Below are positions 38,215 to 50,039 of a stretch of 64,000 nt of DNA, in pieces. The position numbers and the translations under genes are program-made. Source of the stretch: Loxodes magnus (taxonomy: Eukaryota; Ciliophora; Karyorelictea; Loxodida; Loxodidae); contig CAMPDV010000200.1 in assembly GCA_946699065.1 (NCBI GenBank), positions 310,001 through 374,000 on the forward strand, in the 5' to 3' direction. Below the pieces are notes generated by a model. That model was not told the origin of the DNA, made no database searches, and saw nothing but the letters and a program-made list of their open reading frames with translations. The stretch's first letter is position 1. Each line of letters opens with the position of its first letter.

Positions 38215-38784
38215 ATGGAAAGCAACAATAATCTTACAAATTCTGAAATGTAAGATTAAGGTCGAAAGTATACCAAAGTTGAATGAACGAGAGAAGAGGA
38301 CTCTTTAATGGAAAGCTTAGTTGCAGGTAAATAAAATAAGAAAATAAACTGGTGTGAAGTGGCACGATAGCTTAATATTTAATGTCACAATAATGAAGTT
38401 AGGATTGGGAGACAATGCTAGAAGAGATGGAAGGAAATTCTACAACCTTTGAAAATTTTTCCTTGGAGTAAATTAAATGATGAAAAACTAATCCAAATTT
38501 ATTAGAAGCACAGCTATCTTTCCAAAAAGTTTTTTTAAGAATGTAGCGATTTATTTCCAAATCTCACTTAGAGATAAATTTTGGTAAAGTTAAGAGATTT
38601 ATTAAAAGGTACTGATATAACTTAGCAAGAATAAAAAGCAGATGAAACATCATAAAAAGTTCAAAAAGTTTCTCTGTAGTAGCAAATCATATAGAAAGAA
38701 GAAAAGCAATTGGAGAAAAATCCCTAGATCCTAGAAAAGACTAAAGATCTGAGTCGTCTTTGCTTTTTTCTCAAGGAAATATGA
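38215..38784 (+). CDS. Myb/SANT-like DNA-binding protein
   Basis: 189 residues from the ATG at 38215 to TGA at 38782-38784, no intron. An in-frame ATG at 38155 would add a hydrophobic 20-residue leader; I prefer the internal start because the product looks nuclear. Repeat one reads EWTREEDSLMESLVAG, INWCEVARQL and GRQCQKRWKEIL, with the spaced Trp residues and QCxxRW recognition helix of Myb repeats. The first Trp is encoded by TGA. A second, weaker repeat starts FPWSKLNDEKLIQIY and has lost most of its later aromatics. A Q/K-rich tail follows. Likely a transcription factor or chromatin protein. It is isolated, with long spacers on both sides. Confidence 0.78.
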
Positions 38785-41700
38785 AAACTTTTGTTTTACT
38801 TTATAATGAATTCTTATTCTGTATTTAAAACACTCAAATAATAATTCAATTGCATCTCGAATACATTAAGGAACTAAGTTACTTATAAAAAGCAAGGAAA
38901 ATATTCTTTAATATTAACTATACTAACTAAAATGATTTTTCAACAAATAAAACTAAAAGTATCTTCAAATTTCAAATGAATCAATCAAATAAGCAAACAC
39001 GATAACTTGTGATTGCTTAAATTCAGTTTATTTATATAGTGCCTTAAATATTTACAAAAGGAAAACAATTTATAAGTTATTTCAAATCTAATTGATCACT
39101 TATTTTAAACGGGAACTTAACACTATCTTTTTTCAGAAATTTTTTTATATTAATTCTATAATTTACCCAATTAAATTTTGCTGATTCGCATTTTTATTTT
39201 ATTGTCTTTTTTTTTGGATTTTTTTTAATGAAGAATAATAACTATTTTGGTTTTTTATTTTAATTAGATCAATGGAATCTTCAAGATTTTTACTTAAAAA
39301 GATCATGCTGATTTCTATATTTATGCAACTTCAAGATAATACACTTTTATTTTATTCTTTTTTAATAATCAAAAAATATTTTTTTAGATTTTATTTTTAG
39401 AATAATGTTGCTTTATCTTTAATCGACAACTGTTCTATTATTAAAAAAATAATCAACCATTTGTTCTCATTATAAACTTCATCTCTAGTATAGATAATGA
39501 ATAGATATAATGACTGATTATTTTAAAATGTAGTGATTCTTATGTAATAATTAAAGAATTTTGAAGAGTACTATTTTTGCTTGGCTATTTAGATTCTAAA
39601 TTATTTGATTTTAAGTGTCTATTTCGTTCTGCTCTAAGACAGCAAAATATAATATTTAGTTATCTATTAAGCAATTTCATTGCTATTCTTCACATTAAAC
39701 TTCGTATTTATTTCATAACTTCACAATGCTTGAATTTCAGGACATAATGCTTCTTTACGCAATTAACTAAATTTATTCTTCTAGGTATATTCCATTTTAT
39801 TCAAAAAAGAAAGAGTAAGAACTATCTTAAAACCAGCACTTGATTAAACTATCATTAGATACTTCTCGATCGATATAATGGTAGCAAAAAATAAATATTT
39901 CCACATTATTGTAGTTTAGATTGCCTTTCTATTTAAACTTAGCCTTGAAAAACAAAATTTAGATCTATTAACTAAACTTATAACTTTATCCACTTGTAAT
40001 GCTTTATTACTATACATTAATTGAAATTTTAACCCATATTATTAAAAAAGATTTGTTCTATCAAACTTTTCTAAATTAATGTTAATTAGCATATATGAGA
40101 TAGCCTTCATAATTAGAATATAAAAAGAATTTATTTGAAAGGATATTTTAAAAGAAGACGCTTAAAATTATATAAAGTTAATGCTATTATTAATAAAAGC
40201 TTAACTAGTTAAATAAAGACAATATAACTATCAATTTCAGTATATCTTATTATCTTTTTTTCTAAGAAGTAGAAAGTTATTTTTGTTTAACTATCAATAA
40301 AATCATTAAACTTTTGTATGAAATGCTTTCCAATCTAAGTCTCTTTTGGTAATTAGATTTTTACTTACTGCATAGTTGATTTAATTTAGGTTAGATTATT
40401 ATTTGATTGATAGGGAAAACAAAATATGTTCACTTTTAACTTCTAAAAAACTAAAAAATCTATAAGTCTTTTAACTATAATTGAGATAGTCTAAATTTAT
40501 CTCATATTCAACAGATGATATATACACATTTTTACATTATCAAATAGCAAACTGAGATAGAAAATTTGGATAAGAACAAGCAAAAATAAGAATTAGAATT
40601 TTAATTAATTTTTACCTTTAACAGAATTAAAATAGCAAATCATTTAATTAAGTGTTCCTTTTTAGCAAGGACATTGATACTATTGAATCAATTAATCATT
40701 ATGATAATCTGGCTTACGAAAAATAAAATTTTATAATAGATCTTGTTACTATTAAATGTATCAAGTATACTAGTAAAAATCATTTTCATTAAATATGTTG
40801 CGATATTTATAAAATTGAGCTTTTTACTTTAAACATTAGTATACTTCTTTTCCTTTCTAGTGTTCTAAAGAATTAGTTACTTTTTCTTAATTAAATTGAA
40901 TGAATAAACTCTCCCTTATAATTATTAATTTATCGAAAGCTATTTAAACTAGAAATCCTTAAATAGAAGAGAAACATTTATGGATTATTATATAATAATA
41001 TATCCTTATGGATAGCCTTAAAAACTACTAATGTATGACCTTTTTTATTTCTAGCTTCACTATGATTTTATAATTAGAACCTGAATTCTACTTTATTTAT
41101 AAAAAGTCAGTTTTTATATTATATTTACACTCCATTTTTTATTATGCTAGAATAAAATAAAAAAGGACTCTATATGTTTATACCTTAAGGTAAGTACTTT
41201 TATTCTAAAATTTAGGAATAAGAAAAGAACGTTTGTCCTCTTTTTCATAAATGAAGGTAACTTCTTTTAAAGTGTAGCTGGATATTCTAAATTATTTAAA
41301 TAAAAGCATTAAGTGCTAATTTAACTTTCAAGCTTTTTAATTGATTTACTCATTTTGTGAGGTTAAAAGGAAATCGCTTCAAATTATTTTAGTTAGCAAT
41401 AAAGAAGAGTAAATTAACTTCTCTGATACAAGAAAGCTTCTAATAAAGAGATTAATGAAATGCAGTCTAGCATTTAATAATTATTATCCTTTTGATTCAA
41501 GACGAACTAATGAACTTACCTCAAAAAGGTTATTTAAGTTAAATATCAAAGCTTATTTTTATAATCGCCTTAAACTAAATTAGTCAGCTTTATTTGGAAT
41601 ATATTAACTGCTATTATAAGAACTGCATTGCATAGAAAAAAGCTTCATTGTAATTTAAAAAACTAAAGAGATCTTTAGTAGTTAATAAATTGAAGATAGT

Positions 41701-41943
41701 GAACTTAAATATAAGATAATGCATACATTAGCATGGAAAAATTCATAATAGATAAGAAAGAAAAATGAATCTTAAGCAAAGTTTTACAATCTTAAATTCT
41801 ACACTTACTAACTAGAATTAGCTTATATTAATCATGGGAAATACAATTCTAACTCTCCTAAAACAGGCTTCGATATTTACTAGAGTTATAAAACCCTAGC
41901 AATTTATTTTATTAATTGGCTAAAGATTTCATTTAAATTGATA
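38785..41943. other. Long spacer, no gene recognised
   Basis: About 3 kb of A+T-rich sequence with T-runs near 39130-39430. I found no frame, repeat copy or RNA gene that I can support. Confidence 0.4.
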
Positions 41944-43476
41944 TCACCAATAAGAAAGAGATTTTTTAAAAGTAATTAGTTTAGAATAATTTAATTTAAT
42001 TTGTTATATTTAAAGTTGATAATTGAATCTAGCCTTTGAATCTTCAAATCTGCCATTATAGTAATCTATAATATAACCCCATAACTAAGTCGCTCTTCTT
42101 GAATATCGTTGCTAAACGGCAAATAAAGCCATTTCGTATAGTTGCTTTTAGAAATTGCATCCAAATTTCGTTGCAAATATTCAAGGTATTTAATTAGCTG
42201 TTAGTTTAATGTTTCTATATAAGTGAAATTAATGGCATTTAATATAAACTTCACTAAGACTACTTCATGTTTGGTTTGCAACAAAATTAAAACAATTTCA
42301 TTTTCTTTTGGTCTTAAATGTACTATATCTGATCCAATTTTTTAGTTCCTTTCACTCTGTTCCATTAAAAAATTTCTGATCGTTTACTTCAAATCCTAGT
42401 CGCTTTTATTCCTTATGTAATCAATCGCTATCATTTTAGTGTATAAATCATTGCTATACAAAAGATGAAAGGAATAGTTCATCATAATGATAGAATATTT
42501 TCTTCCTAAATATCTCAGCTATTTGGAGTTCTATTCATTTTCGCTTTTCTTCTTCTGTTAATTTAAACTTAGAACTTGCGTTAAGGAACACTTATACGTA
42601 ATCACTAGCGAAATATTAGAAGAAATTGAAAATCATTCTTTTGAAAATAGTTTGGTTTGAGAATTATCAAGTATTCTTTAAGTAGAAATTTCTAGAACTA
42701 TGAAAGAATTTATAATTCTAAATATCATGCTCATAAAACTCAGAGCAGTTGAGAAAAAGAGCATCACTATCAGCCTAAATAATATAATCATCAGGATTCA
42801 TTAGCAAAGGTATAAAAATTCTAACATCTTAGAAAAAGGAAATTCAGTAAGCTTAAGAAGCATTCTTCTGAAAAGGAAAAGATATTGAATAATTCTTCAG
42901 CTAAAAATCTCATTGTTTTAAATATCCTATTCTATTTTTTCTGTTTTTACGGTATCAATTTTTAGAGTTAGTTTACATGAAAAAAACAGTTTCAAAGCCA
43001 CAAATACGATATATGATTCCTTAAAAGAATAAATATGCTGTATAATAATCATCAGGTGTAGCAGCAATAGTGAAGTATCTTTTTTTAGGAAAGTTCTTTT
43101 TATTTCACAGAGTTTCAGGATTTAATTAAGCGCAATATGGACAAGAATCATACATTTCTAAAATCTAAGTAATGTTCTATACTACCTCTTCTGATTTATT
43201 TCAGTGCTGATAAACTTTTTATTGTAATTAATTTCACTCTTTTATTACAATTCTACTTGCATTACTTAATTAAGCTTTTTCCTTCTTAGTTATTAAGCTT
43301 TGTTTTTACTAGTTTCTAATGTTTTTCTAGAGTAGCTTTATGGGTGTAAGCTACTATTTATTAATTTTTTAGAATAAGTTTCTTTCTAGATCATTCGAAA
43401 AGTAACTATTTTGTAAAATTAATCACATCATATAAGAAACAGAAGCCAAAGTAGCTATTAGCAAGCATATGAACAT
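41944..43476 (-). CDS. Type II membrane glycosyltransferase-like protein (intact copy)
   Basis: 510 residues, a single exon from the ATG at 43476 to TGA at 41946-41944 (511 codons). A short N-terminal membrane anchor (MFICLLIATLASVSYMMWLI) is followed by a Lys/Gln-rich stem of about 90 residues. The lumenal domain starts at MYDSCPYCAQLNPETLW. It contains TIAATPDDYYTAYLFFQGI and later NPDDYIIQADSDALFLNCSE, where D236-S-D238 fits the metal-binding DxD of nucleotide-sugar glycosyltransferases. TGA encodes several Trp. The topology fits a Golgi/ER glycosyltransferase; sugar and acceptor are unknown and the family is not named with confidence. A close but broken copy lies at 50040-51443; between residues about 100 and 420 they are nearly identical, with diverged ends. 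Confidence 0.75.
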
Positions 43477-44737
43477 GTATTAATATTATTTTCCAACTAA
43501 GATCTTAATATTCATTATTATTTGATTTAATTAAGTTAGCTACAACACTCTTTAATTAATAAGATAGCTTCAATCTAAAAATCCTTCTTAAGAATGTACT
43601 TTCTAAGCTATAAGATCATTTAAATTAAATAGCTAGAATTTAAGCTTAGCTATCTAAAGGTTATGATATGATAAAGAGGAACGCTTAAATGTATTCTTTG
43701 TGATATCACTATATACTAAAAAGGTATATCTAAGTTAACTATACTTTACATTACTAGTTATAAGACTATAAATCTATTTCCATTTCCAATTATTTTTGAT
43801 TAAATAGCCAACTAATTGTATCCAGTCTTTGGCTATTTGATTATTATTGTTGATAAGTAGATTTAAAAGAATTGAAATACAGGTCTTAGATGAAATTATA
43901 AGGATGAATTAAAAAGCATAAGAGTTATTATAGAATAAATAGTGGCTAAGCTATAAAATTGTATTCAATATAGTTAGAATACATTAATATTCTATTAAAA
44001 TTGACTCTAGGAGGATATAAAGAAAATTACTTAGAATAATACTTTTCTATTATTATTTTTGTATGATATAGCAATTTATTTAATCTCATTTCCTGTTATT
44101 CAATATTTTGTTAATAAGAAATTAGTTTACAAACTAGACTAATAGCTTAGTTCTTTTATTAATTAATTTACATAAATATGAAATAAACTATCAAATGCTA
44201 TAGAATTTTTTACTTCTAAATAATTGTGAAATATGCTAAATCCTATATTTAGCCTTAACAAACTTTAATTAATTTTTTAACTTTTTTATATATCTTTCCT
44301 TTCAGAATTATTTGAGAAGCCACTAGTAAAATTAAGACTTCTAACTAGCAATGCTAAGTAAATAATTAATTGAATAAATCATAATTAGTTATGCTTCATA
44401 TTAATTCCAATTTTAATAAGAGTTTTATATAGAAATAAAAGAAAAATTAAGATAGAATATTAGAGAAGATATGAAAGCTGTCGTAGCTTTATCTTTTATT
44501 TAAATTTAGATATTTATATAATATTACCTAATCTTAATCTTTCTTATTCAATTCCATTAGAGATTCATCCTACTCAGTTTTTTTTATATAATACTTTATT
44601 AGTTAAATATAGTGAGTTAATAATTTTAAAGGTTATAATACTAAATGCTTAATATAGAGATTTAGTTATAAAGTTATGTGCTTAAGGTTGATTAAAAATT
44701 TGATATTTAAATGATATAAAAATAAAATTTAATTGTA
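43477..44737. other. Spacer, no gene recognised
   Basis: A+T-rich sequence between same-strand genes; nothing supported. Confidence 0.4.
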
Positions 44738-46446
44738 TCAGATGAAACTATCAAAGGGATTATCAGACTTCTTATTTTCAGTTTTATTTTGTTGAAACTG
44801 TGAGGATGAAGGAGCCTAAGGCTAAAATGAAAGTGGTTAGCTCTTTTGGTTTTACTAACCAAAGGTATTGGATTACATTCCTAAATTTTGCTGTCCAGGC
44901 ATAGCTTATTACATTCCTCCCATATTTCCTTGCATTTGAAAGCCAGTTCCCATATTTGGCATACCTGTATTAAACTACATAGGCATTCCAGGCCTATTTT
45001 AGCCCATCATCTGATTAGACATAAACTATTGATATTATGGATTATTCATTCCTTGCATTTGCTGCATTGTCTAGAACATTTACATCATCTACATCATTTA
45101 TGGATTCATAGTGTTAAAATTCTATTAGTTTTAAAGTCCCATTCCCATCATTCCAGGCTACATTGTGTTAAATTATCCTAAATTATTACTTTAAGGCTAT
45201 TATTAAGGCTAATTGAACTAGTTTAATATTAAATCAGTCTTTGATATTTATTACTAGGGTTATTATTGAGAATTTAAATCCATTCCAAAACCTTGTTATT
45301 GCTATTGAGGTTATTGTTATGATTCACTGAAAAAGTCGAAATCATTAGATTAAGTAGCGGGTTTTTACTTCTCTTACTAGATTTGCTACTGCTATTACTG
45401 ATGTTATTGTTTTTGAGGTTATTCTTCTACAAAATCAAGCATATCCTATTCTTTATAAGGTTGATCTTCTTCTTCCTTCTTTTTTTCATATTCCTGCAAC
45501 ATTTTCCTCTATAATTCTAAATCTTCTGCCGTCATATATGACAATGGATCGGATTCTTCCAATACGTAATGCTCCATATTTTAAAGAATTTCAGGAGGGT
45601 AATCCTTGACTTTTGGGAATTTTTAAGAGGAGACAATGTGTCTTGTCATTTCTTGTAGATTTTTCATTGGCTTAGTCAAAGCTTAAAACTGCTTAAAGGC
45701 TTCTAGACATTTTTAAGCCTAATCTTTCTACATTTGGAAAAATCTATCTAAATATTAAAAATTACCAAGAACAATACTAAATGCTTGCTAGCAAATTCCA
45801 TAGTTAATAACTGTATCTCTTACAATAAGAGTGGCAACGCCTTAAGTAATTGGGAATTTGAAAGTTTTAACAGCTTTTTCTAAAGCTTTGCATGTCTAAA
45901 ATTAATGCTTACGTTTAAAAGTTAAACTTAGATTTTTATTATTAAGTCAACTTGTTCAGCTAGTTGATTATTTTCCAACTTTATGAAAAAGGTTTGCTTA
46001 TCCTTAGTGAAGTGAATGCATAGTTTATTGCATATATATTCAGATTTTTAGATAAGATATTAATAGTACTCTCTTACCAAGTCTGTGTGGAACATTCCTT
46101 TTTCACTAGGATCTTAGAAATTTTTTATCATAGGATTTTTCATCTGAGCAACTTTAATAGCCAAATTTTTTCCAATTTAGTCTAAAGCTCTATGTAACAA
46201 AAAGGAGGATTTAAGTACTTGAGCCCATAAAGGATTTAAAAATCGTTAACTTAGTAAAAAAATAGCACTTTCTAAAGGGCACTAAAAATCCTGACCTTAC
46301 AGAGTCATTAACATGATTCCAACATGTTTTTCTTTTGGAATATCTTCATCATTAGGATATGTTGATTTAAGCAATGATTTTTCATAATTGCTCTTTGCAT
46401 TTTTCGCATACCAAGCTCTCAAAATGTCCTTCTTAGCCTTAGACAT
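44738..46446 (-). CDS. ANTH-domain clathrin adaptor (AP180/CALM-like)
   Basis: 563 residues from the ATG at 46446 to TGA at 44740-44738, with one 17-nt intron at 45896-45912. Residues 1-290 form an ANTH domain. It has PKEKHV (about 37-42), matching the PIP2-contact region, then helices including RFLNPLWAQVLKSSFLLHRA. The last part has DPLSYMTAEDLELQRKMLQE. The C-terminal 270 residues are Q/M/N-rich and disordered, with an EH-binding-type NPFDSF at the very end. It should link PIP2-containing plasma membrane and cargo to clathrin and EH proteins during endocytosis. The upstream RING frame runs into this one without an in-frame TGA; the ATG here is still the likely start, because homology to ANTH begins just after it. 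Confidence 0.88.
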
Positions 46447-46515
46447 TTTTATTTATAGGTTTTTCTAGTGAACTGAATTAAAAATTAAGAAAAACAACAA
46501 ATATTTATAAATTGC

Positions 46516-47417
46516 TTATTAATTATGATATTGGTTCATTATTAACGCCTAATTAATTCCATTATCTTTAGAATTATTTTTTTCTTCTTTCTCTGATTAT
46601 TCACTTTGAACACTCTCAAAACTTTCAATTTACATCATAGCATTAGCGTCCTGATTGTCAATAATCTCCTTTATATTGCTTTTACAATTAGGACAGTAGT
46701 TTTACCTAAGAAGTCACTAATCGATGTGTTATTAGTGATATTGATGCTTGCAGCCAGGCAATATCCTGATTTAGTCTCCTTCTTTGAAATTTTCTAAGCA
46801 AATACTGCATACCTAACGCTTAGTTCTTTTCATAACTTTAAAGGGAAGCAATTTAATTTCTTATACAGTAAGTCCTTAATAAAGCTGAAATTCAGGATTA
46901 GCTATTTACTCTTATCCAATGATGCCAAGTTGCCTTAGATTCATTTAGAATCTGAATTCTCTATACTATTGAAGTTAAACCTTACATAATGTATTGATAA
47001 TATAACCCCTATTGTTAAAAAAGCTGTTATTCAAATGTAGCAAACAATTAGTCATAAAATTAAATATAAGCTGCTTTCCTCTACTTTTCACTGATATTTA
47101 TAACTTACACAAATATATTCTTGAGCACTTACTTCAAAGTATCATATAGTTCCAATAACTGTTCATATGCAAAATATAGGAAATATTATAATAAAGCAGC
47201 AATATTTCATTACTAAAAGCTATCTACTCTAAAACTACAACTCATCTTATTCAGTGCACAAATGACTAATTCTTAGCATTATCATTCAGATATAACTTCC
47301 AGCCAGTCAATAATGAATGGGACGGTAGCATTCCTTGTAATCATCTCAGTTTAAAAAAACATCTAAGGAAGCAATAATCAATATTGTTACTAATACTATA
47401 TCGCTGCAATCAAACAT
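46516..47417 (-). CDS. Membrane-anchored RING-H2 E3 ubiquitin ligase
   Basis: The start is ATG at 47417. Two introns restore one frame: 47091-47108 (18 nt) and 46966-46985 (20 nt). Three or four helices come first (IVLVTILIIASLDVFL; YCCFIIIFPIFCIW; LYLILWLIVCYIWITAFLTI), with RPIHYWLAGSYIWM and WTVIGTIWYFEVSAQ between them. This is the layout of plant and protist multi-pass RING E3s. The RING-H2 reads CSICLENFKEGDQIRILPG, CKHQYHQQHIDQWLL, then CPNC; the sixth ligand is His rather than Cys. It likely ubiquitinates membrane proteins. The 3' end is undefined: no in-frame TGA occurs before the ANTH ATG at 46446. I placed the end at the in-frame TAA TAA at 46521-46516 only as a convenience. Confidence 0.8.
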
Positions 47418-48927
47418 CTAACTTTATACTTTTATTTTAAATCAAATATTTAAACAAACTGTAAGGTTAACTTTATAATTAGAAGCTGCTACTAGCTATA
47501 CCACTATTGAGTATCCCAGTTATACAACTCACTAAGTATAGCAGATCTTTATATTATTTCTTAGTATAAAAGTCTAATTAGCTCTATTTATTCTATATTA
47601 CAGAGAGTCTTTAAATCCAGCATTTAATTTTAATTCTGGACTTATTGATGGATAACTAAAATCTTAATTAAGTTAATGCAATTCCCCAAGGAGCTATAAA
47701 AATAAGTAGTTTATAAAATAGCTTAAGTATCAAGCATATAATCATATCATTAACGTTTTAGTAAGTTTTAATAACGAAGTTTCCCTCAAGAATATCCTCA
47801 AAAGCTTCTTAGTTGGGACTTGCAATAATGCATTTGACTTAATACTCAGCTTAAGTTCAAACTAGTAATAATTATTTAATTTCTTATAAAGTAAACTTAG
47901 ACTTTAATCTAGCTAGATTAAAGTATTAATAGTTTAATAGCAATTCTATCTTAATAATTCTTAGCTTCTAACTTAGTTTTAATTATATCTTAAATCTACC
48001 AAATTTTATATATATATATCTAAAATAAGAATCATTAATGGTAAAAATAAGCCTTTGGCTATATCCTTTGCTTTATTTATTTTACATTAGATAACTTTGT
48101 ATAAGTCTAAGCTTAAGAGCTTAATATTGAGTTAGCTAATTCTATATTCCTCTAGCTAGTAAATTGTTAATTGCATCTACTTCTATTTGCATGCTTATAC
48201 AATTTAAAAGGGATAAAATTTGAGGTAAAAATTGTAAGAGCTCACATTATAAGTTTATAACCTATTGGATATATAATAAGTTTTAGCATAAGAGCAAACA
48301 CTAAATAACCTGAGAGCTAATAAGCAATCAGTCGAAGTAGTATAGTAAAACTCTAATTACTCTAGTTGCTATATTAAATTATCTATTTGTACCAATATCA
48401 AAGAATAATAATCTAAACTAAGATTCCTAAAAGCTTAGACTTTATGCATTTAATAGTTGATAGGATAGTTATTTAGAATGGATATTCAATTTAAGGAAAT
48501 AAAGTTTAAATAATTCATTTAGACTATTAGTTTGGTTATGAGAGTTTCGTTCCTATTTCATTATGATAAATTATCTTAATAGTAAGTTTATAGTAGCTTG
48601 TATAAATAACCTTACTTCTAAAGAATCTCCTTATTCTTTATGGAAGCTTTAAAAGTGAGAGCATCGTTATTATTTCATTTATTAAGTAAAAATTGAGTCT
48701 GTTTTATCGATAATTAATTGATTAAAATTACTATTTACATGAGAGCTTAATAAGAGCTGTGATTAGTAGGTATAAGTAAAAGATAGTAAAGATAAATGGA
48801 TATATTTTAAATAAAGAAGGGAATAGAAAGCTATTCTAGAAAAGTATTTGAAGTTTAAAATAAAAAAGTAGTATTTAGTAGTTTAATTACACATATTTAA
48901 ATCAAAATTACATGTCTTTATAATAAA
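47418..48927. other. Spacer, no gene recognised
   Basis: A+T-rich region between divergent RING and peroxiredoxin genes, presumably with both promoters. Confidence 0.45.
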
Positions 48928-49585
48928 ATGCAATCATTGGGCTACAAACCAGAAGCTTTTGTAACAAAACCTGCTCCTTAGTTCACATGCACTGCCCTTG
49001 TAGGCAAATCATTCAGAAAAATTAGTCTTTCTGACTATGCTGGTAAATATGTAGTCCTATTCTTCTACCCTCTTGACAATACCTTTGTATGCCCTACCGA
49101 AATTCTTTCTTATTCTGAGAAATCTCCTGCCTTCGCTGCAGCAAACTGCTAAGTTATTGCTTGCTCAGTAGACAGTTAGTTCTCTCATTTGGAATGGGTA
49201 AAGAAACCAAGAGAGGAAGGTGGATTGGGAGAAATGAAAGTCCCAATGCTTGCAGATTTGACACATGAAGTTGGAAAGAAATATGGTGTTTATTTGGAAG
49301 AAGAAGGTGTTTGCTTAAGAGGAACCTTTATTATTGATGGAAAAGGAGTTTTGAGACACGTCCAAATTAATGATTTACCAGTTGGAAGAAATGTAAATGA
49401 AACCCTTCGTTTGGTAAAAGCCTTCTAGCATAGTGATGTTTATGGAGAAGTTTGCCCAGAAGGATGGGAAGAGGGACAACAAACAGTAAGTTAAGATTTA
49501 AAAATTTTAGATGGTACCAGAAGTAGGCGCTTAGAAAACTGAAGAATACTGGAAAAATGTTCATGGCAAAAAGGGAGGAAACTGA
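48928..49585 (+). CDS. Typical 2-Cys peroxiredoxin
   Basis: 210 residues from the ATG at 48928 to TGA at 49583-49585, with one 25-nt intron at 49486-49510 near the 3' end. It is a thiol peroxidase that reduces H2O2 and organic peroxides, usually recycled by thioredoxin. The peroxidatic Cys55 lies in [12 protein letters not shown] and the resolving Cys176 in [13 protein letters not shown] (98-101) is present. The C-terminus has EEYWKN, so the YF motif reads YW. GGLG with a C-terminal aromatic pair is the arrangement linked to sensitivity to hyperoxidation in eukaryotic Prx. Length matches the family. GC content is high compared with neighbours, suggesting high expression. Cytosolic, as no targeting signal is seen. 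Confidence 0.96.
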
Positions 49586-50039
49586 ACATCTATTTTATAA
49601 ACAATTTAAATTTTTAGAAAGTCAGAATGAATCTTATTGATATTTTTACATTTATAGTCAAATTATAAAAAAAGCACAATCATTAAGTCTAAAATAATTT
49701 CAAGCAAACTACATTCTAAATATAGCTTTATAATAGGAGATTTTTACTCTTGCTATTAAATTGTATAATAGACATTCTAATTAATCAACTTTCTTAATTC
49801 AATGCAATTAAAATTGAAAATTATATTACATAAAACAAATTTTTTAAATTTTGTAGTTCTTAAAATAAGATAAAAGAAGCATAAAAAAAAGTAGGAGTTT
49901 AAAAGTATATTAATAAGAACTAATTTAATTATAATTAACATTTACTGGTTAAAAATTTTAATTAACAGCTTATAAATAAAAATGGATTTAAATCTAGATT
50001 TTTATTAAAATAATTAAAAATTTAATTTTTTTCTTGAAT
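49586..50039. other. Spacer, no gene recognised
   Basis: A+T-rich sequence between convergent peroxiredoxin and the broken glycosyltransferase-like copy. Confidence 0.4.

Noticed and set aside
44888-45181. Plus-strand His/Leu/Ser-rich frame of 97 residues
   Set aside because: Antisense of the Q/M-rich tail of the ANTH adaptor.
46447-46515. A 23-26-nt intron ending in TTTTTAATTCAG between the RING and ANTH frames
   Set aside because: Removing it gives a frame that ends only inside the ANTH coding region and adds an unlikely tail; kept as a possibility in the finding, not as a feature.
49367-49564. Minus-strand 65-residue frame
   Set aside because: Antisense of the peroxiredoxin coding sequence.
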